Part shown: positions 1 through 10,793 of the stretch, piece after piece | How the letters are laid out: each line of letters begins with the position of its first letter | How positions within the stretch are numbered: position 1 is the first letter of the stretch | Source: Phallusia fumigata | Lineage: Eukaryota > Chordata > Ascidiacea > Phlebobranchia > Ascidiidae | Assembly (NCBI GenBank): GCA_008931825.1 | Contig: QXVZ01001106.1 | Location: forward strand, 1-26,378 | Reading direction: 5' to 3' | Length of the DNA stretch: 26,378 nt | Position numbers and translations under genes: made by a program | The notes under the pieces: model-generated | Told to the model about the DNA's origin: nothing | The model's input: the letters and a program-made list of their open reading frames with translations, nothing else | Databases searched by the model: none

Positions 1-2545
1 CCTGAACATAAACAGCATGTTGTTTGATGGTAATTAAGTCCAAACTGCGTTGCATTTTGTAACCGAGATAAAATGGCCTATTATCACACAAACAAACCTT
101 CCAAGTGGTGTTTTGTTGGTTGACGTAGGTAACGAGTGACGTCAAACTCTTCTCCGTTGCCTTAATTGAATTGCAACAGACAAACACGAGACTCCACGTC
201 AACAAATTGCTTCGTATTGAAAACAGCATCCTAAGGCCGAAAAGAATCAACCTCAGACGTAAAAACCAGCAAAGTTGCAGCAAAATTAAGTCTGCAAATA
301 AACGCAAACGAACTGTAAACGATCGTTTTCGGAAAAAATTCTGCCTCGGGCGACCGTACAAGATCCAGACCACCAGGGTATAAGTATTTTTTTTTAAAGC
401 TCAATAGAGGAGAGGATTTGCAATATATTTGCACAAGCTAAAAAAACGAATATATTTGTACAAACTAAAATCAACCATCCAATTAAACACAATGTGTTTG
501 TTTTAAATTTTACACAGTGCAAGATATTATGTTAAGTGTATGTAGTAAATCACGAAAAAAGTGTAGGCGGGCAACTTGACATTGATCAAGCTCTACTACT
601 TTTTCGCACAAAAATGTTGACGTCGAATTTTAACAGATTTAAGGTTGGTTGAAATGACATTGTGAACAAACGTTTCATACGTAAAAACATCGACTCCACT
701 TTGCAAATTACAAGCGTAACTATGCGTCATGCGAGTAAATTGTTCCCAAAGTATCATTTCTTTGTAAATAAATTCTGTTTATTAGTGGATCTCAACCAGT
801 GTGTAAGGGGACATTTACATTTAAGTTTACGTTTGTAAATGCGTCGAATCCCTTGAAAGGGCATTTCAAAGACGAGAGTATTTAATTACTGTTTATGACG
901 AAAATTTAATGAACGCCTATGCATTTTAGCGAAAGCACCCTCTATTTCGATGACTTAGTCGGGGCCTGCTGGTAATCGGGGACGTTGTTTACACAAGAAA
1001 TGACCAGGCCGCCATACATTATATTTAAAATATCAGATTTTGTTTTACGGAAAATTGATTGCCATATTCAGTAATTAAAGGCATAAGGTACATTAATATC
1101 CGGCCTTTTTACCAAGCATTAATGAAACGCAAATCATCCTTTATTCCAATCAATGACGGTGCGTTTACAGATTTACATGACGTTTTACAGATCTCAGTAA
1201 TTAAACGACGGCAAACAAAAAATCGGTCGGTATTTCTGTGGATGCCATTAGGAAGCAACAATCCCTTGAGGTTGGGATTATTACCAATTGGCGTACTGGC
1301 CGAATCGCGTCGTAAACGAGTGGGGAAACCCCATAGTCATGCCGAAATCAATCAGGTCAGTCGGAAGCGTTACAGACATCGTGAGTTCTGACCTACCAGT
1401 ACAATTTCTTATGTGGTTTTAAACAAAACTAAANGGAAACCCCATAGTCATGCCGAAATCAATCAGGTCAGTCGGAAGCGTTACAGACATCGTGAGTTCT
1501 GACCTACCAGTACAATTTCTTATGTGGTTTTAAACAAAACTAAAATATTGGCATTGCTCCAACTAAATAAACCCGGCAGGTTTAACTAATCATCAATTTT
1601 GTATCATGTCCAAATAAATTAAGCCCCTTGCATTTATAAAGGGTTGGTTTTGTAAACTATACATTGAGATTTTACGATAAAAAAAGCATGACAAGCAGTT
1701 CCGATAACACGTTGTACCAAACATTTTGTTACATAACAGTACACCCACTTAAACACGCCAAACAACGGTACAGTAGTACACCCACTCTGACACGGAAAAT
1801 GTTCGCTGTGCATTGCTTGACTGGTCAAGCGTTATATTTGCGCACACCATAGATTAAGTACTGTGTGTACCTTCGGGCTAGAATGCCTTAGCCTAACAGC
1901 AATTGCCTCTGGTTGTTTTAAAACTGGAGTGTGCCCTCGTGGTGCAATTATTTGCTATTAGCTTTTTAGTTTCTGCTTTATTCAATGTTTGTTTCATAAC
2001 TATTCGTAAGATCTTGCACTACGTAGCGATTGGTTTGGTGCTGTTTTGCAGCTATGTTTCGAACGTGCAAAATATAATTTAGCAATTTTAGGTAGTCAGA
2101 TCTTCCGGTGACAATTTGTGATTAAACTGCCACCCACTTAACACAGGTAGGCCCAATCTTAAAAGCTGTAGTTGTCGGCACCTAGTAAAAGTGTCCCGTC
2201 TAAATGTAATTTACTTCATAGTACATAGTGTTGCATATTAAACTATTTGGTAATATGAAGTTTCTAGTGTGAAAAAGAACCAACCCTGTTCTGTGTTGTA
2301 TTAACATCCCAAATGTGGTATCCACTACCTAAGCCAGCTGCTTGAAGCGGGTGACTCGATTAATAATTAACTACATGTACAGGGCGCTTTTGAAAAGATT
2401 TGTGTGTGGCTACTGATCTGGCAAAACACAGACAACTTTAACATACCAAACCACTTGAAGAACGACTTAAAGTTTCATGTGGCGATTTTGTTTTTAAGGT
2501 TTAGTAATATCTCGGTTTGTTTTGAGATATTTACAACCTTCCAGA
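1..2545. other. Intergenic region without a recognised gene
   Basis: No gene is recognised in this AT-rich stretch. The open frames (for example 171-383 + and 1059-1391 +) start at TTG rather than ATG and carry no family motif. A donor-like GTATAAGT follows the first frame near 379, so a 5' untranslated exon there cannot be excluded. A contig join with a 110-bp duplication lies at 1324-1544. The last bases run into the acceptor-like sequence just before the sulfotransferase start codon, so part of this region may be promoter or outron for that gene. Confidence 0.6.
1324..1544. repeat. Direct 110-bp duplication flanking gap N at 1434
   Basis: Bases 1324-1433 are repeated with no difference that I can see at 1435-1544, with only the single N at 1434 between them. 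The left copy ends at the N, and the right copy continues into new sequence (ATATTGGCATTG). This is the expected look of two overlapping contig ends laid end to end without merging, so the locus probably has one copy. Confidence 0.85.
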
Positions 2546-2548
2546 ATG
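2542..2548 (+). promoter_or_regulatory. Splice acceptor abutting the sulfotransferase start codon
   Basis: A pyrimidine-containing tract ending in TTCCAG sits one base before the ATG at 2546. If used, it leaves a one-base leader. That fits either a 5' UTR intron or spliced-leader addition, which is known in ascidians. No transcript evidence is available from the sequence, so the use of this site is inference. Confidence 0.4.
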
Positions 2549-4300
2549 AAAATTATATGCGCAGGAGCGCCCAAAACTGGGACAAAGACGATAACGAAGG
2601 CTCTTCGCATTCTGGGTTACGATCAAGGTTGGTGGGCTACAAACCCCTTTATTAAAGTACTAATCAATGTGCAACTCTACATAACCGTGTCCACGGTGGT
2701 TATAACTTCGTCAAGCCTCGTGGATCATTAACTATATTGTATTGCAAACAAATACTATGATTTGGGCAGATGTTGCAAGCTTGCTTGGGAGTGAAATGTA
2801 CAATTGTACATCGACTTTAGTTTTTACGAACGCACAAAAAGATAAAAACTACATAACCTAATGGTTCCAATCGTTGAATACAGTTTTTGACGTGGAGGAG
2901 TCGATAGACTTTGCATTTGACGAATGGGAGGACATGTTCGAAAATCGTGTGCCGAATATGGACAAGATATTCGACTCGTACGAAGCGCAGAACGTCCAAG
3001 CAGTAGTGGACATGCCTCACTCGTATCTTTTTGACAAATTCCTGGAACGGTGGCCAAATGCGAAGGTGAACTGCTTTGCCAAAATTAATAAACTACTCCT
3101 TAGAGCAGTGGTTCCCATCCCTTTTTGTGCATTCATCCTTCGCCTGTTTTAGAAACTTACAATCCTCCCTTGATAGACAGGAAGTGATACAAAGTAATAT
3201 TAAAAGCCGTGGAACCATTGGTTTTACTGAAAAAACACTACACTTACCATAAACAACTTACTCCTTCCTCTCTGGGGAGGAATTCTACCAGGTTGGGAAC
3301 CACTGCCTTGGAGATTGATTTCGACACAAGCTAATCTTAAAACTTTTTTGAATAGGTGATTTTGACGATGCGAGATGAAGACAGTTGGTTCAAGAGCTTT
3401 GAGAACATGATAATTGAATCACAGAAATACAGATTCATCAGTTTCCTAACTCCCCTCTCCAAATCGCTGCGAAGATTCATTAACTTCACCATGCAGTTCT
3501 CAAAAATTACGTTTGTATGTGTGGACCATTTTGTGCATAAACATGATACATGTAGAATTAAATAAACCCGCCTTGTGTTTGTAACGGTGGTGGTAGTTCT
3601 AATTTGGACTAATGGTTCTGGTTATATGGATTGTGTTTCTGTTTTGTTGATTTCCTCTTTCAGAATGTTGAGCGAAGTATCTGCCCCGTTCAATTTTTAC
3701 AATGCACAACATCAAGTGAAGGTTTTATTTTTAAAACTTGTAGGGATCATACGACCCACACCCTTTTCTGTGGAAGGCCTGGTATCGGCGTCACAACGCA
3801 TACGTAAAACTCGTGGTTCCAGAGGATAAACTCTTGATTTTCAACGTAAAAGAGGTCGGTTGTAAACGTAAAGATGGAACATGTCGTCGTTCGTATTGCG
3901 TTGAGTAACGTTTTACACGACAATCTTACAATGTACAAGTCTGGTATTCTGTTTGCCGACATTCCGTCTTTAACAATTTGAAAAACGTATAAATAACGGG
4001 TAATCCATGTATCAAGTGTCGCTTCAACTCTTTCATGTTTTCCTAACGGTAACCTACGCCGTACTGTGAACAAACTTTCCGTCTTTACCGTAGGGATGGA
4101 CGCCTCTGTGCGAGTTCTTAGGAAAGTCAATTCCCGACGAGGACTTCCCAACCGAAAATCGCGCAGCTGGCAAGAACAAGATCGTCGATCGTCTGATGCA
4201 GGACACGAAGATTGTGAAACAGTCACAAAAGGAAGTCATGATGTCCTTTGCACTTATTGTACTTGCAGTTAGTGTTGTAGTTGGGTACTTTGTGTTTTAA
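2546..4300 (+). CDS. Sulfotransferase-family protein (Sulfotransfer_4 type), C-terminal membrane segment
   Basis: Predicted PAPS-dependent sulfotransferase-like protein of 246 residues; the substrate is unknown. Exons: 2546-2627, 2884-3065, 3356-3514, 3744-3854, 4094-4300. All introns are GT-AG and the phases match. The N-terminus carries the PAPS 5'-phosphosulfate loop GAPKTGTKT (residues 7-15). Exon 3 opens with VILTMRDEDSW; Arg94 and Ser102 have the Arg-x7-Ser spacing of the 3'-phosphate site of cytosolic sulfotransferases. Exon 4 carries YRRHNAYVK and the NVKE|GWTPLCEFLG block typical of the Sulfotransfer_4 family. The last 20 residues (227-246) are a hydrophobic helix ending at the stop, so the protein is probably tail-anchored or membrane-bound. 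The exon 3 donor at 3515 (GTATGT) was chosen because it keeps family spacing to the GSYDP block. The start is the first ATG ahead of the P-loop. The family call is strong; the function is inferred. Confidence 0.88.
3106..3305. mobile_element. hAT-type MITE in intron 2 of the sulfotransferase gene
   Basis: A 200-bp element begins CAGTGGTTCCCATCC and ends GGTTGGGAACCACTG. The termini are inverted repeats matching at 14 of 15 positions. The flanks are CCTTAGAG (3098-3105) and CCTTGGAG (3306-3313), an 8-bp target-site duplication with one mismatch. An 8-bp duplication with CAGTGG termini is the hallmark of hAT elements. There is no transposase, so it is non-autonomous. It lies wholly within the intron 3066-3355. 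Confidence 0.88.
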
Positions 4301-4435
4301 GCAATAGTTTATAATGTGAATACATGACGTGAACTGTACTCGCAATGTAATCTCAGTGTAGCCGTAATTTGAATTTGCAAACAGCGCGGCTTTCACAAAA
4401 TTCTAGTAGTTCTGTTCGAAGCTTAAATCACTGCA

Positions 4436-4441
4436 AATAAA
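4436..4441 (+). terminator. Polyadenylation signal of the sulfotransferase gene
   Basis: AATAAA lies 136 bases past the stop codon at 4298-4300. It is the first canonical signal downstream of the coding region. Confidence 0.6.
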
Positions 4442-4498
4442 ACAGTGACTGCTAAGACATGGAATAGGCTGTTAATACGTTAGTGACCATTACATGAA

Positions 4499-5869
4499 GA
4501 AATTTTATTTTTACATTGAGTTAATCTTGCCTTCGTTGGTTTTAGCGCTTTGCAAATGCCTAACAACTGCCAAAGGCAAAGCTGTCCTATTCCATGTTTA
4601 GTTTTTTCATCGCTATTTGATAAAACCTAAGTTTAACGCATTTCCTTCGTTCCAATTTTGACAGTGTGTTTGTTTTGTGTAATCCAGGAATTACACAATG
4701 GCGATTAAAACGTCGATAACGTTGTAAGTGCAATTGGGAAGAGCAATGCTGTATTACCTTTTTACAAACAAGCATTCTACGTCTGTTATCCAGTATACAA
4801 TACCGGTGTTTAAATTCAATCCGTTTAGTAGAAGGCGTAACTGGGGTAAAATATTTCGCCGTAAAGTTTAAGTTCAGCAAAACTTTTGAACAAGGTCAAA
4901 CAAAATAAAAACCATGGCCCTGGCGATTGTTGCAACCGCCTTGCGCTCACAAGGTTAATATTATTTGTATTATTTTATGGAAAAACTCAACCCAGTGGAA
5001 GTCGATGGTTGGGCCAACTATAACTCCCAATGTTGCAAGTCGGAAACTAGGGTTTTAGGCCGTTTAATCGGATGCTTGTTAAATGTTTATCCGTGAGAGT
5101 TCACACACAATTCCTGCATTACGTTACACCATTATTTATTCACCTTTTGTCCATTTTGCGGAAGTTGGACTGCTTTGGGTCAATCAATCGAGTNGAAATT
5201 TTTTTTTTACAATGAGTTAATCTTGACTTCGTTGGTTTTAGCGCTTTGCAAATGCCTAACAGCAGCCAAAGGCAAAGCTGTCCTATTCCACGTTTAGTTT
5301 TTTCATCGCTATTTGATCAAACCTAAATTTAACGCATTTCCTTCGTTCCAATTTTGACAGTGTGTTTGTTTTGCGTAATCCAGGAATTACACAATGGCGA
5401 TTAAAACGTGGTCGATAACGTTGTAAGTGCAATTGGGAAGAGCAATGCTGTATTACCTTTTTACAAACAAGCATTATACGTCTGTTATCCAGTATACAAT
5501 ACCGGTGTTTAAATTCAATCCGTTTAGTAGAAGGCGTAACTGGGGTAAAATTTTTCGCCGTAAAGTTTAAGTTCAGCAAAACTTTTGAACAAGGTCAAAC
5601 AAAATAAAAACCATGGCCCTGGCGATTGTTGCAACCACCTTGCGCTCACAAGGTTAATATTATTTGTATTATTCTAAGGAAAAACTCAACCCAGTGGAAG
5701 TCGATGGTTGGGCCAACTATAACTCCCAAACTAAAAGTTAAAAAAAACAGCCAATGTTGCAAGTCGGAAACTAGGGTTTTAGGCAATTCCTGCTTCAAGT
5801 TGCACCAATATTTATTCACCTTTTTTCCATTTTGCGAAAGTTGGACTGCTTTGGGTCAATCAATCGAGT
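4499..5869. repeat. Direct ~680-bp duplication flanking gap N at 5194
   Basis: Bases 4499-5193 recur at 5195-5869 with scattered substitutions and indels. The left copy has about 47 extra bases near 5062-5109. The right copy has about 23 bases near 5738-5760 that the left lacks. The left copy ends at the N after CAATCGAGT; the right copy runs through the same CAATCGAGT into the tRNA-like SINE. This pattern fits two alleles of one locus placed in series. Confidence 0.85.
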
Positions 5870-6005
5870 TTCACTGACTGGGAGAAAATGCCGTTTAAGT
5901 ACATTACACAGGGAAACACAAGCGACAGAGGCAGGATTAGAACCCATCACCTTTACTTTCGCGAACACACGGCAGTTGTGCTTACCCCGCTAACCACAGC
6001 CATCT
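5815..6005 (-). mobile_element. tRNA-derived SINE-like element
   Basis: Read on the minus strand, an A-box-like TGGTTAGCGGGG (plus coordinates 5996-5985) is followed by a B-box-like GGTTCTAATCC (5944-5934). The spacing is what a tRNA gene would have. B-box consensus is GGTTCRANYCC, so one key base (R to T) is off. No clean cloverleaf or anticodon arm is obvious, so this is a tRNA-related SINE head rather than a functional tRNA. The body seems to continue toward lower coordinates; its tail end is not defined. Confidence 0.6.
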
Positions 6006-6473
6006 TCGCGTTTATCTTACAAAAACGCCATGGTCGTGGGACTGCGTTATTGCTATTTGATTGTAAAATACATTTTGACTTCCCTAATTGACATGCCTTA
6101 ATTCGGCACGTTAACAGAGCGGATAAGCTCAAAAGATGTGATCAGATTTTGATTGGGATGTTTCGCATGCTTCTTATAACCATTGATCGCACCGTCGCCT
6201 ATGCTCCGATTGTATTGATTTGTGAAGACTATTTACGCTATAAAGGAAACGACTGGGTGCTTTGAACTTACAACCGGCGCACCGTCGTGTCGGCAGGACG
6301 AGGACATTTGCCAGCTTGTGTTGGAAGTAGAAGGCTTTTTTGCAGAGAAGGTGTAGTTTTATAAACGTATGCCCAGAGCAAGCTAACTGTAATGGTTTCA
6401 CTCCGATGAGTTAAGTTGATAATGTTGTACTGAAAAGTAAATCGTTGCAACTAAATTGGTTAACAATAGGAAG

Positions 6474-6600
6474 ATACAAGCCAGTACTTGTGTATAAAAC
6501 ATAATCTACGTTTCGACAAACGCCGCTGATGACAGCAGAATATTTAATTTTAAATGTTGAGAATATTTAAAACCGTGAATTGTGAACCTAAATTGGTCAA
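6474..6600 (+). repeat. Dispersed repeat copy shared with the TTC9-like gene intron
   Basis: The segment contains ATACAAGCCAGTACTTGTG, then a GATGACA-containing middle, then GTGAATTGTGAACCTAAATTG. Related blocks in the same order occur at 23742-23880 and 24091-24240. This is an interspersed family; its ends and class cannot be set from this window. Confidence 0.55.
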
Positions 6601-6778
6601 AGTGTTTCGTAGTACTCCATACCTCGTTTGTCGATTGCCTAAACGAAACAACGTTGCTGTGGGATCTTAGAAGAAACGCCTGACAACACAACCGTCCCGT
6701 GTAAATTAAAATCTTTTTATTTATAACTTAGTGGACACACGAAACCTATGCACTAAAAACTATTCCTGTCGCAACGTG

Positions 6779-8178
6779 AAGATATATAATTTTGTAATGA
6801 ACTACACGCGTGCAACGATTTTGTTTGTGAAATTTAAATACTGTGTGTATTTCGCAACAAATATTCGAAGAACACTGACTGCTTGAACAACAGGGCGTCA
6901 ATAATGCGACTATATACTAATAACAATAAATAAAATAGATCGGTTTGAAACAAAACAAATAAGCGAATATTGTTTGAGCAATATCTGAAAATTGGTTCAA
7001 GCGCAACTATCTGATTGCCTTTATGGTCGCTATCGACCGGCACTTTCCTCTGGGGACAACGGCACGTGCGCGACTTATGTGAAAAGCTAAAGGTTTTACG
7101 ACATGACGAGTTAGGATCCGGCAAGCGTATTAGTTTGCAGCATTACATTTGAAGTTGGTTTTATTAACCTTTGTATTCTTAGCCAACCCCTAAACGAAGG
7201 AAAAATGATTAGAAGCTAGGACATCTGGAAGGTTTTTATTAAACTAAACCAACATATATCGACAAAAACTCATGTCATCATCAGTGACACCAACATAGTT
7301 CTAGCTTTTTGACAACAGGTTTCATTAGGGTAGAAGCAAGAAACAATTGCATTAGGTATTTACTGTTTAGGTAGTAATTTAATATTTTCAGAACATTTGT
7401 CATTCTAGCGGTCATGCTCGTTAATAATTCAGGCCAATGTGTCAAAGAGCATAACGCATTTTCAAAAACAGGCGACAANAAGATATATAATTTTGTAATG
7501 AACTACACGCGTGCAACGATTTTGTTTGTGAAATTTAAATACTGTGTGTATTTCGCAACAAATATTCGAAGAACACTGACTGCTTGAACAACAGGGCGTC
7601 AATAATGCGACTATATACTAATAACAATAAATAAAATAGATCGGTTTGAAACAAAACAAATAAGCGAATATTGTTTGAGCAATATCTGAAAATTGGTTCA
7701 AGCGCAACTATCTGATTGCCTTTATGGTCGCTATCGACCGGCACTTTCCTCTGGGGACAACGGCACGTGCGCGACTTGAAAAGCTAAAGGTTTTACGACA
7801 TGACGAGTTAGGATCCGGCAAGCGTATTAGTTTAATGCAGCATTACATTTTGACGTTGGTTTTATTAACGTTTGTATTCTTAGCCAACCCCTAAACGAGG
7901 GGAAAATGATTATAAGTTGGACATCTGGAAGGGTTTTATTAAACTAAACCAACATATATCGACAAAAACTCATGTCATCATCAGTAACACCAACATAATT
8001 CTAGCTTTTTGACAGCAGGTTTTATCAGGATAGAAGCAAGAAATAATTGCATTAGGTATTTACTGTTTAGATAGTAATTTAATATTTTCAGAACATTTGT
8101 CATTCTAGCGGTCATGCTCGTTAATAATTCAGGCCAATGTGTCAAAGAGCATAACGCATTTTCAAAAACAGGCGACAA
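6779..8178. repeat. Direct 700-bp duplication flanking gap N at 7479
   Basis: Bases 6779-7478 recur almost identically at 7480-8178, with a few substitutions and small indels. The left copy stops at the N within GGCGACAA; the right copy continues past GGCGACAA into CACTAACG. The copies look allelic rather than anciently duplicated. Confidence 0.87.
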
Positions 8179-8185
8179 CACTAAC

Positions 8186-9505
8186 GAACAAGTAAAACCC
8201 ATACTTTTGAAAAATCTTTCGGTGACGAGCGAACGTTGTACGCAGCTAACAAAACGCACAAACCACATTGCATTCGTGACAAAAAAGCAGCGGCATAGAA
8301 ATTGTGTTACTTAATTGATATAACTCGGTCGTAGTCGTAGTTGACACAGTGGAGAGAAAACAGATTGTTTGTGGTGAACGTAAATCAGCGAGTTTGGTGC
8401 TTCAACAATAACTTTTACTATTATTTACATTGAAATTTTTACCATTATTCGCTTTTATCTGTAGGATTATTTGATAGTGATTTAAACAACGACGAATTGC
8501 AAACTTAAAAAATGGTTTTACGGACATTTTTGCTTTGGATTTTACTTCTTGCCGTGCAATCGGGTAAGATTTAGGTGTAGTTGCAGCGCATTCAACCTCG
8601 ATCCACCAATTGCGTCTCAACCTTTGCACGCCATATAGCATTTTAACGCAGCTATATTTGGCCTGGTAATTGATTTAGTGCTTTTATGTCGCTATGTTTT
8701 GTATCACCAAGCGAAATAAAGTCAACTTAACACATATAAATAAATATGTGCAGTTGATTGCGTAGGCTTGTGTGCCTTAACTTTTACAACTTAACTATCT
8801 CGTGAGTCATTTCGTTTTTGTATACAGCAACGTCACTTGTTTGTNATGAACAAGTATAACCCATACTTTTGAAAAATCTTTCAGTGACGAGCGAACGTTG
8901 TACGCAGCTAACAAAACGCGCAAACCACATTGCATTCGTGACAAAAAAGCAGCGGCATAGAAATTGTGTTACTTAATTGATATAACTCGGTCGTAGTCGT
9001 AATTGACACAGTGGAGAGTATAAAAAAAGATTGTTTGTGGTGAACGTAAATCAGCGAGTTTGGTGCTTCAACAATAACTTCTACTGTTATTTGCATTGAA
9101 ATTTTTACCATTATTCGCTTTTATCTGTAGGATTATTCGATAGTGATTTAAATAACGACGAATTGCAAACTTAAAAAATGGTTTTACGGACATTTTTGCT
9201 TTGGATTTTACTTCTTGCCGTGCAATCGGGTAAGATTTAGGTATAGTTGCAGCGCGTTCAACCTCGATCCACCAATTGCGTCTTAACCTTTGTACGCCAT
9301 ATAGCATTTTAACGCAGCTATTTTTGGCCTGGTAATTGATTTAGTGCTTTTGTGTCGCTATGTTTTGTATCACCAAGCGAAATAAAGTCAACTTAACACA
9401 TATAAATAAATATGTGCAGCTGATTGCGTCCGTTTGTGTGACTTTTACAACTTAACTATCTCGTGAGTCATTTCGTTTTTGTATACAGCAACGTCACTTG
9501 TTTGT
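8186..9505. repeat. Direct 659-bp duplication flanking gap N at 8845
   Basis: Bases 8186-8844 recur at 8848-9505 with about one to two percent differences by eye. The unit holds exon 1 of the first Ly6 gene, its first intron and the first 17 bases of exon 2. The left copy is cut at the N inside exon 2. The right copy continues through the whole exon, so only the right copy belongs to a complete gene. Confidence 0.88.
8512..8844 (+). pseudogene. Duplicate 5' end of the first Ly6 gene, cut at the gap (probable assembly copy)
   Basis: ATG at 8512 opens a signal-peptide exon (8512-8563, donor GTAAGA) identical to exon 1 at 9178-9229. A second exon starts at 8828 and is cut at the N at 8845. I read this as the allelic twin of the gene at 9178, not a separate or decayed gene. 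A real tandem partial duplication is the less likely alternative. Confidence 0.75.
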
Positions 9506-10592
9506 CACAAATGCAAAGTTATTTCGCGGTACCCGTTTCCGGCGTGCGAAGGTCCTGTAGTACGGAGCGCCAGAGTGGAGTGCGGGGAAGGCGAAGCCTG
9601 TTCAGTGCGGCGGACGTCGGAGACTGTCGGTGAGGATAAATTGTTTTTAAACAAGTATCCAGCAAAGGTGTTTTATAAATTGGAACAATCGATTCTCACC
9701 TAGTTTATTGGTAGCGTTGGTTCTGATTAACCACACCTTAGGGCAACTTGTTGCTGACCGTTGCCCTTATGTCGTTCAAGCACAAACTGATCCCAACAAA
9801 ATGTTGAACGATTTTTAGCGGTCAGCGGGTTAAAAATACTCGATTTACCACAATTAGTTAAATTGCCGATCTTTGTTTTTGATGTAGGTCACTACCTGTC
9901 ACAGACGATCGAACGAGGTTGTCTACAATCAAACACAACTGTCACTGGATGCTATGGGAAGCCCCACCGTCGAATATGCGTTTCCTTGTGCAACACAGGT
10001 TAACCAAACAAGTACACAGCGGTTCTTAAGCGGTTCGCAAGAACCGATTTTGATAATTATTATGATCTGCGAATCACTTGTTGGAATATCCTACTAATGG
10101 TTTCTAAGTTTTCCTGACCGCTTGAAACCTAAAAATGTGTCTTGTCACTATTGCCAAAATCGCTAAAGCATACTGAAAACAATGCAAGGGCCACAACAGA
10201 AAAAAATTTCGCGGGTCGCAAGCGTAGTTGTAAAGCTTGCACAATGTGGCCGTCAAAGCGTCGAATAATAAGAAAAAAAGTGTTAAATAATTCAATAACA
10301 ATTAAAAGTATAATAAAAAGTGAAATCACGCAAGTAACAAACCAAACAAAATGTAATACGTTGTGTGTCAACCGCATGTTCGCATACGTTTTTTGGTTCA
10401 ATGTAAAATACTTTTTATTTTGCGGCCCGCGGGACTTAGGTTGTGCAGGTCTGGCCTAAATTTTCTTTGTTCTCAGATTTGTGCAACACGGGAAATGGCG
10501 CACAGTTTAAAAGACACTCATCCGGAATTATTCTATTCAATGTATGTTGCGCGGTGGCACTGTTGTTCGGTACGACTTTGCAAGGACGCTGA
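9178..10592 (+). CDS. Ly6/uPAR three-finger domain protein, probably GPI-anchored (Ly6-A)
   Basis: Four exons: 9178-9229, 9489-9629, 9888-9998, 10477-10592. They encode 139 residues, and all three introns are phase 1. Residues 1-17 are a hydrophobic signal peptide. The mature part has ten cysteines (23, 26, 37, 49, 55, 76, 86, 95, 99, 104), opening with CHKC and ending CNT-DLCN, the Ly6/uPAR/CD59 signature. There is one N-glycosylation sequon (Asn80-Thr-Thr). The C-terminus (about 118-133) is hydrophobic after a short spacer, as in a GPI-attachment signal, so an extracellular membrane-linked protein is expected. The ligand is unknown. It is one of two Ly6 genes on this strand with the same exon plan. 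The start is the only ATG that gives a signal peptide. Confidence 0.88.
9999..10476 (+). other. Third intron of Ly6-A
   Basis: This 478-bp GT-AG intron is AT-rich with A-rich runs. Near its start (10020-10046) is an imperfect hairpin with an 8-bp stem, CGGTTCTT paired with AAGAACCG, and an 11-base loop. The open frames across it have no family features. Confidence 0.7.
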
Positions 10593-10723
10593 ATATACGC
10601 GATTACCTTCAAGAAGAAGGAAGCGGAATTGAAACATACCTGACGAGCAACTATTTCTGCTATTTTTTGACTTAAAACTAGCACCGCTTGTAGTACACAC
10701 AAAAACATCACCGGTTTAACCCA

Positions 10724-10793
10724 AATAAACATAAGCTTGTGTGTCATCTTCACCAGCGTGCTTCATCGATTGTGTACAATTACCGTCAATAAA
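10724..10793 (+). terminator. Polyadenylation signals of Ly6-A
   Basis: AATAAA occurs at 10724-10729 and again at 10788-10793, 132 and 196 bases after the stop codon. Either could be used. Confidence 0.55.

Larger units (their letters stand above)
4442..8511. other. Repeat-rich intergenic region with three contig joins
   Basis: No protein gene is recognised. The minus-strand frames that recur in pairs here (for example 4587-4880 and 5283-5579; 6834-7124 and 7535-7744) are the same non-coding sequence read twice because of the gap-flanking duplications. They have no known motifs. The region holds a tRNA-like SINE head near 5930-6005 and a dispersed repeat near 6474-6600. After collapsing the duplications the true length is roughly 1.4-2 kb shorter. 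Confidence 0.7.

Noticed and set aside
3664..3743. A microexon at 3664-3676 or a 22-28 nt intron at 3716-3743 in the sulfotransferase gene
   Set aside because: The strong GTATGT donor at 3515 joined directly to 3744 keeps the frame and gives the right family spacing before the GSYDP block, so no extra exon or ultrashort intron is needed.
4587..5579. Pair of similar 97-98 codon minus-strand frames as a duplicated gene
   Set aside because: They are the same sequence on both sides of the gap at 5194, without any family motif; the duplication is probably an assembly artefact.
5926..6004. A functional tRNA gene on the minus strand
   Set aside because: The B-box has a wrong base, and no clear anticodon stem or paired acceptor stem could be drawn; it fits a SINE better.
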